From an uncultured Streptococcus sp. (GTDB lineage: Bacteria > Bacillota > Bacilli > Lactobacillales > Streptococcaceae), in NCBI GenBank assembly GCA_902470035.1, contig CABREZ010000060.1:1-8647 (forward strand): DNA of 8,647 nucleotides. The letters run 5' to 3'. Positions 1 through 5,219 of this stretch are shown here, one piece after another; the stretch's first letter is position 1, and each line of letters begins with the position of its first letter. Under the pieces are notes generated by a model. It was not told the origin of the DNA, did not search any database, and worked only from the letters and a program-made list of their open reading frames with translations. A program made the position numbers and the translations under genes.

Positions 1-111
1 GAACATCTAAAAGGTGTAGAAAAGAATGACCAAGGTAGTCCCCAAGCTGAGATTGTCTATAATTTGGAAATTAGACGAGTCCAGGGGAGAGAGGCTTTCG
101 AATGGAAGTAA
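1..111 (+). CDS. C-terminal end of a TipC-like immunity protein (partial)
   Basis: The window opens inside this gene; only the last 36 codons and TAA are present, in frame from base 1. The tail reads EHLKGVEKNDQGSPQAEI and so on, ending in WK. It matches the tail of the copy at 807-1415 far better than the copies at 155 and 1531, so it is of the second subtype (called B here). It is one member of a tandem array of extracellularly exposed, membrane-anchored proteins that probably protect the cell from a T7SS toxin. A 43-bp spacer separates it from the next copy. The last codons overlap an ATG (102) in another frame that could open a toxin gene, as happens after the last copy. Upstream sequence is needed to say whether the gene is whole. 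Confidence 0.85.
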   Translation, partial: EHLKGVEKNDQGSPQAEIVYNLEIRRVQGREAFEWK

Positions 112-154
112 GCAATCAATTTGCTCAGTTAAGGTAGAATGAGGAGAGTTTTAA
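112..154 (+). repeat. 43-bp intergenic spacer repeated at 764-806
   Basis: The spacers before the copies at 155 and 807 are almost the same sequence, differing at only a few bases. Both carry a GAGGAG ribosome site and end in TTTTAA directly before the ATG. This fits duplication of whole gene-plus-spacer units. No promoter with acceptable spacing is visible in either spacer, so these copies are probably read through from upstream. Confidence 0.8.
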
Positions 155-763
155 ATGTTTAAAAGAATAAAGTCTATTCTTCTTTATCTTATAGTCTTTC
201 TTGTTCTTGTGATAGGTGGCGAGTTTTATATGGATAGATTGAAAATAGACAATCTCTATCGTCATGGTTTTCAACTTCATGAGGAACAAATCTCGACCTA
301 TCTAAAGGAACATTACAGCGGTATCAGTAAGATTGAATTTTCCCCGATTTTTATTACAGGAGGAAATGGGGAAAGTTTTTTACAAGGTCGTGTAGTTCCA
401 GTGGTTTATGATACTGATGGAAATAAAGTCTATCTCAGAAATGATGGTTTTGTTAAGAAGGTTCTTGTGGATTATAGTATGGTATTTGGGACTGATTTGG
501 ATTTTAATTATAATGAAGGCTCGGAAATTATTTATCTAAGGGATGATAAAAGAAGACACAATAGTGTTATTTGGGGGCAACCGCTACCTGAAAATTTGAA
601 ATGGGTAAATCACGAAACAACAGATGAATCTATGGAAGCTTTTTCTCATGAGGGATATCTAAAAGATGTAGAAAAGAATGACCAAGGTAGTCCCAAAGTT
701 GAGATTAGTTATAATTTAGAGATTCAACGAATTGATGAAAGAGACTTGGATAAATGGAAGTAA
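155..763 (+). CDS. Membrane-anchored TipC-like immunity protein, subtype A copy 1
   Basis: This 202-residue protein probably shields the outer face of the membrane or cell wall from a T7SS toxin. Seen: positive residues K3, R4 and K6 and a single hydrophobic segment at about 7-24, then a soluble domain, which predicts an N-in, C-out signal anchor. There is no cysteine, so it is not a lipoprotein. The conserved early block around LYRHGFQL and HYSGISKIEFSPIF is shared by all copies, while the middle (about 67-160) differs between subtypes, as expected where toxin specificity is set. It differs from the copy at 1531 at only four residues (29, 42, 47, 58). The ATG is chosen because GAGGAG lies 8 bases upstream. 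Size, anchor and array habit fit the TipC family of streptococcal T7SS immunity proteins; that name is recognition, not an alignment. No full toxin follows directly, so it may be an orphan immunity gene. Confidence 0.85.
   Translation: MFKRIKSILLYLIVFLVLVIGGEFYMDRLKIDNLYRHGFQLHEEQISTYLKEHYSGISKIEFSPIFITGGNGESFLQGRVVPVVYDTDGNKVYLRNDGFVKKVLVDYSMVFGTDLDFNYNEGSEIIYLRDDKRRHNSVIWGQPLPENLKWVNHETTDESMEAFSHEGYLKDVEKNDQGSPKVEISYNLEIQRIDERDLDKWK
404..759 (+). repeat. 356-bp perfect direct repeat, first copy (second at 1780-2135)
   Basis: By eye the sequence is identical base for base to 1780-2135, bounded by G/A differences at 403/1779 and 760/2136. The 5' parts of the same two genes differ at many silent and some coding sites. 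Such a sharp boundary points to recent duplication or gene conversion of the 3' two thirds. Confidence 0.85.
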
Positions 764-806
764 CTAATCAATTTGCTCAGTTAAGATAGAATGAGGAGAG
801 TTTTAA
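764..806 (+). repeat. 43-bp intergenic spacer, second copy
   Basis: Near-identical to 112-154. It contains GAGGAG at 793-798, which sets the start at 807. Together with the last bases of the gene before it, it forms an 11-codon ORF (754-789) reading MEVTNQFAQLR, similar to the first residues of the toxin at 2130. Confidence 0.8.
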
Positions 807-1415
807 ATGTCAAAACGAACAAAATCTATTCTTTTTTCTCTTATAGTTTTTGTTTTTCTTGTGATAGGTGGCAAGTTTTATATGGATCGAATGAAAGTGG
901 ACAATCTCTATCGTCACGGCTTTCAACTTTATGAGGAACAAATTGCGACCTACTTGAAGGAGCATTATAGCGGTATTAGTAAAATTGAATTTTCTCCGAT
1001 TTTTAAAAGTGGAGGAAATGGAGAAGGTTTTGTCTATGCTCGTATAGTCCCAGTTGTTTATGATACATATGGTAATAAGGTATATTTGCGTAATGATGGC
1101 GTTTTAAAGATGGGTGTGGCAGATTATGAAATGACAGCCGGAATTGATTTAGAATTTAATGTCAATGACGGTTCGGAAATAATATATTTGCGTAATGGTC
1201 AGAAAGAGTCTATTAGTGTAGAAAGTTACCAGAATCTACCAGATGAGTTAAAATTGAATAAGGATGAAATTACGGATGAGGTGATGGAAGCTTTTTCTCG
1301 TGAGGAACATCTAAAAGGTGTAGAAAAGAATGACCAAGGTAGTCCCCAAGCTGAGATTGCTTATAATCTGGAAATTAGACGAGTCCAGGGAAGAGAGTTC
1401 TATGAATGGAAGTAA
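807..1415 (+). CDS. Membrane-anchored TipC-like immunity protein, subtype B
   Basis: This is a 202-residue paralogue with the same plan as its neighbours: basic start (MSKRTK), one membrane segment at about 7-24, then an extracellular domain. Residues about 30-66 nearly match subtype A. From about 67 on it diverges (KSGGNGEGFVYAR in place of ITGGNGESFLQGR), most strongly at about 95-170, before a conserved tail with VEKNDQGSP. This pattern of a constant frame and a variable middle suggests protection against a different toxin variant. The tail resembles the partial copy at 1-111. GAGGAG sits 8 bases before the ATG. No cysteine is present, so no lipid anchor. The following 115-bp gap has a new promoter, so this is probably the last gene of the upstream transcript. 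Confidence 0.85.
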   Translation: MSKRTKSILFSLIVFVFLVIGGKFYMDRMKVDNLYRHGFQLYEEQIATYLKEHYSGISKIEFSPIFKSGGNGEGFVYARIVPVVYDTYGNKVYLRNDGVLKMGVADYEMTAGIDLEFNVNDGSEIIYLRNGQKESISVESYQNLPDELKLNKDEITDEVMEAFSREEHLKGVEKNDQGSPQAEIAYNLEIRRVQGREFYEWK

Positions 1416-1454
1416 CAGTTTAAGACATTTAGTGAGATACATACGAGTAATTTT

Positions 1455-1474
1455 CAATCTATATATATAGATTG
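1455..1474. repeat. Perfect 20-bp palindrome upstream of the toxin operon
   Basis: The bases CAATCTATATATATAGATTG read the same on both strands. The palindrome sits just upstream of the predicted promoter and is followed by a T-rich stretch. It could be a regulator binding site or a weak, purely AT-paired terminator for the upstream immunity genes. It is absent from the other two spacers of the array. Confidence 0.6.
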
Positions 1475-1476
1475 TG

Positions 1477-1504
1477 TTCTTTATTCTTCTTTTTGTGGTA
1501 GAAT
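1477..1504 (+). promoter_or_regulatory. Predicted promoter of the immunity-toxin operon
   Basis: An extended -10 (TGG then TAGAAT at 1499-1504) is preceded by a weak -35 (TTCTTT, 1477-1482) at 16 bases. A transcript starting near 1511 would have a short leader with a strong AAAAGGAGG ribosome site at 1517-1525, five bases before the ATG at 1531. It would place the last immunity gene, the toxin and the two small partners on one message. Confidence 0.5.
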
Positions 1505-1530
1505 TAACATAGAAAGAAAAGGAGGTTTGT

Positions 1531-2139
1531 ATGTTTAAACGAATAAAATCTATTCTTCTTTATCTTATAGTCTTTCTTGTTCTTGTGATAGGAGGTGAGT
1601 TTTATATGGATAGAATGAAAATAGACAATCTTTACCGTCACGGTTTTCAACTTTATGAGGAACAAATCGCGACCTACTTAAAAGAGCATTACAGCGGTAT
1701 CGGTAAGATTGAATTCTCTCCTATTTTTATTACAGGAGGAAATGGGGAAAGTTTTTTACAAGGCCGTGTAGTTCCAGTAGTTTATGATACTGATGGAAAT
1801 AAAGTCTATCTCAGAAATGATGGTTTTGTTAAGAAGGTTCTTGTGGATTATAGTATGGTATTTGGGACTGATTTGGATTTTAATTATAATGAAGGCTCGG
1901 AAATTATTTATCTAAGGGATGATAAAAGAAGACACAATAGTGTTATTTGGGGGCAACCGCTACCTGAAAATTTGAAATGGGTAAATCACGAAACAACAGA
2001 TGAATCTATGGAAGCTTTTTCTCATGAGGGATATCTAAAAGATGTAGAAAAGAATGACCAAGGTAGTCCCAAAGTTGAGATTAGTTATAATTTAGAGATT
2101 CAACGAATTGATGAAAGAGACTTGGATAAATGGAAATAA
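1531..2139 (+). CDS. TipC-like immunity protein paired with the toxin, subtype A copy 2
   Basis: This 202-residue protein has a basic N-terminus, one membrane segment (about 7-24) and an extracellular domain with no cysteine. It is the probable cognate immunity protein of the toxin that follows. Its stop (2137-2139) lies inside the toxin reading frame, whose ATG is at 2130, a 10-base overlap that suggests translational coupling and keeps protection ahead of toxin synthesis. It is nearly identical to the copy at 155 (four substitutions, all within the first 60 residues). It has the strongest ribosome site of the array (AAAAGGAGG) and its own promoter. Known parallel: in the S. aureus tslA locus, tandem immunity genes also precede the lipase gene, but those are lipoproteins. 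The TipC-like call rests on topology, size and remembered family features. Confidence 0.85.
   Translation: MFKRIKSILLYLIVFLVLVIGGEFYMDRMKIDNLYRHGFQLYEEQIATYLKEHYSGIGKIEFSPIFITGGNGESFLQGRVVPVVYDTDGNKVYLRNDGFVKKVLVDYSMVFGTDLDFNYNEGSEIIYLRDDKRRHNSVIWGQPLPENLKWVNHETTDESMEAFSHEGYLKDVEKNDQGSPKVEISYNLEIQRIDERDLDKWK
1780..2135 (+). repeat. 356-bp perfect direct repeat, second copy
   Basis: Identical by eye to 404-759 at an offset of 1376 bp. Recombination between the two would delete the B-type gene between them and leave one hybrid A gene. Confidence 0.85.
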
Positions 2140-3635
2140 CACATAGGGATATTCAGATTCTCCAAAAAGATACTAAATATTATGCTACACACCCATCAAA
2201 GACGTTTATTGAAAATCCTGATACAGGCCAAAAATTTCAAATCATTGACAGAGTGGAGGGGGTAACTCAGGCTATTGCAGTAGCTCCCCTAGATGCTAAT
2301 GGGGAACCCATCGTTTCTCAGACAATTGTCACAGTTGCTGGGACACAGTTAGTTTTTGCCAATCCTTTCAGTGCAGACCATTGGGCCTCAACTGCTAATG
2401 TGATTGGAGGGACTTACGGGGATGGCATGAGTGCCCAGCATGAGGACATTGAAGCTTTTTATCAGAGAGTAGAAAAAATAACGGAAGTCGATGGGAAAAA
2501 GCTAGATCAGCCAGTCAGAATATTTGCTATGAGTGGTTTTAGCCAGTCGGCGACACCAGTAGTCAAGGTAGCTGCTGACCATAATGTTTCTATGGTTGTC
2601 AACTTTACAGACTGGGGAGCACAGGCTGCTCTTGATAAGGGGAATTTCAGTAGTAGTGATTTATCTTATATCAACCGCCATGTAACTACCTATGATGCCA
2701 ATACAAAAGATACGACGATAATGGATAGTAGTGGAGGCAGAATCCCTTACGCTAATATTATTTCTCGAGAAGGTACTCAGGGCATTCACTCGCCTGCAAA
2801 AGACCATAATCCTGCAGCTTTCTATATTGTTGGAAATAAACTTGATACAGAAAAATATGCTAAAAAGGGTGAATTCGTAACAGGAATGACTCCAGAACAA
2901 GTGCATAAGGCTGCAAAAATCAAAGCACAACAGTCAATTTTTTTCTTTCAAAATGAAGATTACTACGTTCGCGAATATTATGAAAAGTTTCCACCCAGAA
3001 TTGGAAACATGTTGGATCTGGATTGGTATGCAAAAAAAGGCGAATTTTTTGCAGGGATGACAGAAAAACAGGTACGTGAAGCTGCAAAAATCAAAGCACA
3101 ACAGTCATTTTTGGGGGATAAAAATGAAGATTTCTATGTAAAAGAATATAAAAAGGTCTATGGAGAATTTGTACCTGAAGCTAGGTACAAACGTATATTG
3201 ACTATAAATCGTTCCTTGGATAAAATTTCTGCGGCTCAGAGTAGATATCCAAGTCTCAGTGGCAGTCAATTGGTCTCTCTTCGAAAAGAGATAGTTGTTA
3301 CAGTTGCTGATCTAGCTGAAAATCAAGGTGCTGAATATGAAGAGCAAATCAGTCAAAAGCTTAGTGAATCTAAACAAAATATTGAAGACAAGATTACTAA
3401 TCTTAAATCAAGCGTTTATAATACTCAAGCATACTTATCAGATAGTGAAGTAGCTATACTCTTATCTAACGTTACTTTGGAACATTTCTGGAATAGTGAG
3501 ATTGAAAGTACAACTCTAACTGAAGCAGCTTCTTACAAAGGGAATCTGTCAGTATTTGCCTCAGGTATTCGAAAAGCAGCTCAGAATATTGAAGAGGTGG
3601 ATCGCCAAGGAAGCATACAATTTAGTGAGAATTAG
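2130..3635 (+). CDS. T7SS lipase-type toxin with reversed domain order (TslA-like)
   Basis: This 501-residue protein has three parts. Residues about 1-235 look like an alpha/beta serine hydrolase: strand VRIFAMSG, then the elbow G136-F-S138-Q-S140 and a helix, next VSMVVNFTDWG, then candidate acids D189, D194 or D199 and candidate histidines H220 or H226. Residues 238-345 hold two copies of a 51-residue motif (YAKKGEF, then GMT, AAKIKAQQS, NED and YV.EY) at a 57-residue period. Residues about 350-501 are helical, with coiled-coil character and no membrane segment. There is no signal peptide, as expected for a T7SS substrate. A catalytic domain first and an LXG-like helical domain last is the arrangement described for S. 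aureus TslA, a lipase that attacks membrane lipids of competitors; here that activity is inferred. The start overlaps the upstream immunity gene and has only a weak ribosome site, suggesting coupled translation. Two small helical partners follow. No T7SS core gene is in the window, so secretion would need one elsewhere. Confidence 0.75.
   Translation: MEITHRDIQILQKDTKYYATHPSKTFIENPDTGQKFQIIDRVEGVTQAIAVAPLDANGEPIVSQTIVTVAGTQLVFANPFSADHWASTANVIGGTYGDGMSAQHEDIEAFYQRVEKITEVDGKKLDQPVRIFAMSGFSQSATPVVKVAADHNVSMVVNFTDWGAQAALDKGNFSSSDLSYINRHVTTYDANTKDTTIMDSSGGRIPYANIISREGTQGIHSPAKDHNPAAFYIVGNKLDTEKYAKKGEFVTGMTPEQVHKAAKIKAQQSIFFFQNEDYYVREYYEKFPPRIGNMLDLDWYAKKGEFFAGMTEKQVREAAKIKAQQSFLGDKNEDFYVKEYKKVYGEFVPEARYKRILTINRSLDKISAAQSRYPSLSGSQLVSLRKEIVVTVADLAENQGAEYEEQISQKLSESKQNIEDKITNLKSSVYNTQAYLSDSEVAILLSNVTLEHFWNSEIESTTLTEAASYKGNLSVFASGIRKAAQNIEEVDRQGSIQFSEN
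2841..2993 (+). repeat. Toxin linker repeat, unit 1 (residues 238-288)
   Basis: This 51-residue unit matches unit 2 (3012-3164) at roughly 30 positions, including YAKKGEF, GMT, AAKIKAQQS and NED. A 27-bp stretch inside it (2910-2936) is identical to 3081-3107, exactly 171 bp or 57 codons away, so the reading frame would survive loss or gain of a unit. The function of the motif is unknown; it joins the hydrolase to the helical domain. Confidence 0.8.
3012..3164 (+). repeat. Toxin linker repeat, unit 2 (residues 295-345)
   Basis: Second copy of the linker motif. It differs mainly at the start (LDLDWY against LDTEKY) and just after AAKIKAQQS (FLGDK against IFFFQ). Conservation of the core at DNA level suggests a fairly recent duplication or continued exchange between the units. 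Confidence 0.8.
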
Positions 3636-3643
3636 GTGGAAAT

Positions 3644-3937
3644 ATGTTAATTTTAAACGAAATTGAATCAGAGGCATATAGTGAATATCTGGAAAAAATG
3701 AGATCTAATGAAATTTTGGTGATTAATGGGCTAATCTCCTCAATGATAGAGGAAGTGAAAGCGGAATCTGTTATTTTAACAAATTGGTTAGCTGAGGAGA
3801 AACTACAAATGTCAGAGTTTGCAAGTTCTAAACTCAAAGAAAGTTTGACGGGCGGATTTTCAGGGAAAGCCGCCACAGCTGCAGTAGATTATTTAACAGA
3901 TATTCCTCAGCCAAATCTTCAAAGTCCTATTATCTGA
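3644..3937 (+). CDS. Small helical T7SS partner protein 1 (TlaA1-like position)
   Basis: This 97-residue protein begins 8 bases after the toxin stop, with an AGGTGG ribosome site. It is mostly helical (about 4-67), then GGFSGKAATAAVDYL and a Pro-containing tail. There is no signal peptide or membrane segment, and no classical W-X-G turn, although NWLAEE (47-52) lies near the probable hairpin turn. Size and place match the small proteins that bind the helical domain of LXG-type or TslA-type substrates and guide them to the secretion machine (TlaA1/TlaA2, Lap1/Lap2). I infer this role from position and secondary structure; I do not recognise the sequence itself. It is co-transcribed with the toxin. 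Confidence 0.75.
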   Translation: MLILNEIESEAYSEYLEKMRSNEILVINGLISSMIEEVKAESVILTNWLAEEKLQMSEFASSKLKESLTGGFSGKAATAAVDYLTDIPQPNLQSPII

Positions 3938-3945
3938 GGTTAAGT

Positions 3946-4281
3946 ATGGTAATGAACGATAGCTTAGAAGAAAAATATAAGCAAGATATTATGAATATCG
4001 AAAAAGTGGAAGAGAGTCTTGATTTTATGAGGCAAGATGCTTTTAGAAAGACAGACATGATGATTGAGGAGTTGCTTTATTATACTAGAAATCAATCTTC
4101 TAATGAACTGTATCCGATAATTCATCAGATGAATGCTAATGTGGAAGAATTTAATTTATATTTGATAAATCGTATTCATCGGCTTCAAGATGAAAAAGAA
4201 GAAATCACTGCTAAATATCGAAAAGAATTGGAGCAACTGGAGGAAGAACGAAGAAAACAGAAGAGGGAAGAAAATTTTTAA
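3946..4281 (+). CDS. Small coiled-coil T7SS partner protein 2 (TlaA2-like position)
   Basis: This 111-residue protein starts 8 bases after the previous stop. GAGG at 3936-3939, overlapping that stop, lies 6 bases before ATG 3946; a second in-frame ATG at 3952 is possible but less well spaced. Two long amphipathic helices (about 7-47 and 53-107) are separated by a short turn at RNQSSNE, a WXG100-like hairpin shape without the WXG motif. The second helix ends in a highly charged coiled coil (LEQLEEERRKQKREENF). It is the last gene of the operon. The inferred role is to join partner 1 on the toxin's helical domain for export by the T7SS; it could also be a simple chaperone. Confidence 0.75.
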   Translation: MVMNDSLEEKYKQDIMNIEKVEESLDFMRQDAFRKTDMMIEELLYYTRNQSSNELYPIIHQMNANVEEFNLYLINRIHRLQDEKEEITAKYRKELEQLEEERRKQKREENF

Positions 4282-4392
4282 CCGTAACGAGCTTAGTTCG
4301 ATGAAGATGCCTATCTTTGTGACTCCTAATTTGTCACTATGTTCATCCCTCCAATAAAGTTTGTAAACCAAGCCAGTGTATAAGACAAGAAA

Positions 4393-4419
4393 GACCCTCC
4401 ATAAAGGAAGGGGCTTTTT
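4393..4419 (+). terminator. Probable intrinsic terminator of the toxin operon
   Basis: GACCCTCC, a 5-base loop (ATAAA), then GGAAGGGGC and TTTTT. The stem pairs CCC-TCC with GGA-GGG, with one bulged A and one mismatch near the base. It lies about 110 bases after the last gene. Confidence 0.6.
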
Positions 4420-4893
4420 GATAAATAAAAAATGATTTTTCCAAACCAATGCAAAAGTGCTATACGAATGTGATAGAATTTGCGATTCTAACAAGCGTAT
4501 GAAAGTAAACATAAATGAACATAGCCTTGTATAATATGGAGTAAAAAACTTGGATAAATTATTTGTCTAACTTTTTTGGGTCAGTACTTATCGGCCTTCT
4601 TTGTTTTCTTTCGTAATCTCTTCTTTGTGGGGGCGAGAGTGCATATTTATATATATTTCAAAAGTTTGTGAAATAAATTTGGATGAAGCCGGTCTTTTCT
4701 ACAGAGCGGTTTCCTTTCTTGACGAAACTAGGATCAATCTGATAAGGATCAGATCAGTTATTTGATGTGTGGTTTTTTGTTTACATATAGTGACATCACG
4801 GGAGGGTGCCCTTTGAAGCAGGTAGATAGATAGTTGATATTTTGAAGTAACCTGCCTGTTCGATATTTGGAATAAAAATGCAATACAAATTCC
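4420..4893. other. Non-coding stretch, no gene recognised
   Basis: About 470 bases of AT-rich sequence without a convincing ORF on either strand; the short ORFs lack ribosome sites or recognisable protein features. Present are inverted repeats at 4462-4500 and 4737-4754 (ATCTGAT, AAGG, ATCAGAT), a TATAAT at 4530-4535 without a good -35 box, and a GCAGGT/ACCTGC pair at 4818 and 4850. It may be decayed island DNA; I could not match it to a known element. Confidence 0.5.
4462..4500. repeat. Two-part inverted repeat
   Basis: Outer arms ATACG (4462-4466) and CGTAT (4496-4500) enclose inner arms TAGAAT (4474-4479) and ATTCTA (4485-4490) with a 5-base loop. It is not followed by a T-run, so it is not a simple terminator. 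It could be a structured RNA piece or a protein site; function unknown. Confidence 0.4.
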
Positions 4894-4922
4894 TTTATTT
4901 TGTAACAAAGATGCGTTAAAAT
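4894..4922 (+). promoter_or_regulatory. Possible promoter of the candidate small RNA
   Basis: TTTATT (4894-4899) and TAAAAT (4917-4922) are 17 bases apart. Transcription would start near 4929-4930, right at a GTAGAA/TTCTAC hairpin. An alternative pair, TTGTAA (4900) with TATATT (4922), is spaced 16. Confidence 0.35.
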
Positions 4923-4929
4923 ATATTAA

Positions 4930-5109
4930 GTAGAAAAAGTTCTACATTAGAGCAAGGGGGGAATACTTCCCACATACATGTCTAAAGACAAAAACTTGAT
5001 CGAATAAATTAAAACTTTTGATTCTTAATTTTTATCGACCTTTTTCATATTAAACTTTTTCATCCACCCCTTGCTAAGGCTCTTCCAGATTTTTCTGGGG
5101 GAGTTTTTT
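4930..5109 (+). ncRNA. Candidate structured RNA with its own terminator
   Basis: There is no gene here, yet the stretch is full of pairing. It holds hairpin GTAGAA-AAAG-TTCTAC (4930-4945) and a perfect 9-bp closing stem AGCAAGGGG (4951-4959) with CCCCTTGCT (5067-5075). Inside these are GGGAA/TTCCC, GTC/GAC, and a long AT-rich hairpin joining AAAAA and TCGA (4990-5003) to TCGA and TTTTT (5035-5045). A strong terminator follows at 5080-5109. The length of about 180 bases and the overall form fit a trans-acting small RNA. It could also be a cis-acting leader of vex1 if transcription sometimes passes the terminator. I do not recognise an Rfam family; 6S-type RNA is one option by size only. Confidence 0.4.
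5080..5109 (+). terminator. Strong intrinsic terminator
   Basis: CTCTTCCAG (5080-5088), a 6-base loop, then CTGGGGGAG (5095-5103) form a 9-bp stem with two G-U pairs, followed directly by TTTTTT. No protein gene lies just upstream, which supports an RNA transcript ending here. Confidence 0.8.
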
Positions 5110-5139
5110 GTATTTCATAAACATTTCACATTTCTCCTC

Positions 5140-5145
5140 TATAAT
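5140..5145 (+). promoter_or_regulatory. -10 box of the probable vex promoter
   Basis: A perfect TATAAT lies about 80 bases before vex1. There is no good -35 at 17 bases, nor an extended -10, so the promoter may need an activator. Transcription would start near 5151-5153. Confidence 0.5.
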
Positions 5146-5156
5146 GAAAGCAACAA

Positions 5157-5219
5157 ATGATGAAAGCGAGCCCAGTTGCTATCAATAAACTGGGGAGTCT
5201 TTCTTTTAGATGGAGGTAG
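5157..5219 (+). CDS. Doubtful 20-codon leader ORF before vex1
   Basis: MMKASPVAINKLGSLSFRWR and TAG, ending three bases before the vex1 ATG. It is small and basic with only a weak GAAAG upstream, and it lies close to the predicted transcript start. Its position resembles that of pneumococcal pep27, a 27-residue peptide gene reported next to vex1, but the sequence is not similar. Overlap with the vex1 ribosome site would allow coupling. It may be chance. Confidence 0.2.
   Translation: MMKASPVAINKLGSLSFRWR
5171..5207 (+). promoter_or_regulatory. Leader hairpin with U-rich tail before vex1
   Basis: CCCAGTT (5171-5177), a 10-base loop and AACTGGG (5188-5194) form a perfect 7-bp stem. GAGTCTTTCTTTT follows. 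It could act as a weak terminator or attenuator in the vex leader. No alternative antiterminator was identified. Confidence 0.4.

Noticed and set aside
1..2139. Tandem copies read as a CRISPR array or insertion sequence
   Set aside because: The repeats are whole 0.6-kb genes with intact reading frames and no transposase, terminal inverted repeats or short regular spacers.
2661..2930. 89-codon ORF on the minus strand
   Set aside because: It lies fully inside the toxin gene; no ribosome site, no domain, and the plus frame is strongly supported by motif and repeat structure.
4301..4357. 18-residue plus-strand ORF after the toxin operon
   Set aside because: No adequate ribosome site and no conserved feature; most likely chance.
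4156..4512. 118-codon minus-strand ORF covering the end of partner 2 and the terminator; fragments such as LAWFTNFIGGMNIVTN in another frame hint at a decayed gene
   Set aside because: It overlaps a well-supported plus gene, has Phe/Leu-rich low-complexity stretches, and the hints are too short to name an element.
4699..4908. 69-codon minus-strand ORF
   Set aside because: No ribosome site, no recognisable feature, and it ends in ordinary AT-rich non-coding sequence.
4911..4930. CiaR-type TTTAAG repeat as regulator of the candidate small RNA
   Set aside because: TTAA half-sites are present, but the spacing is 10 instead of 11 and the G of the first half is missing.
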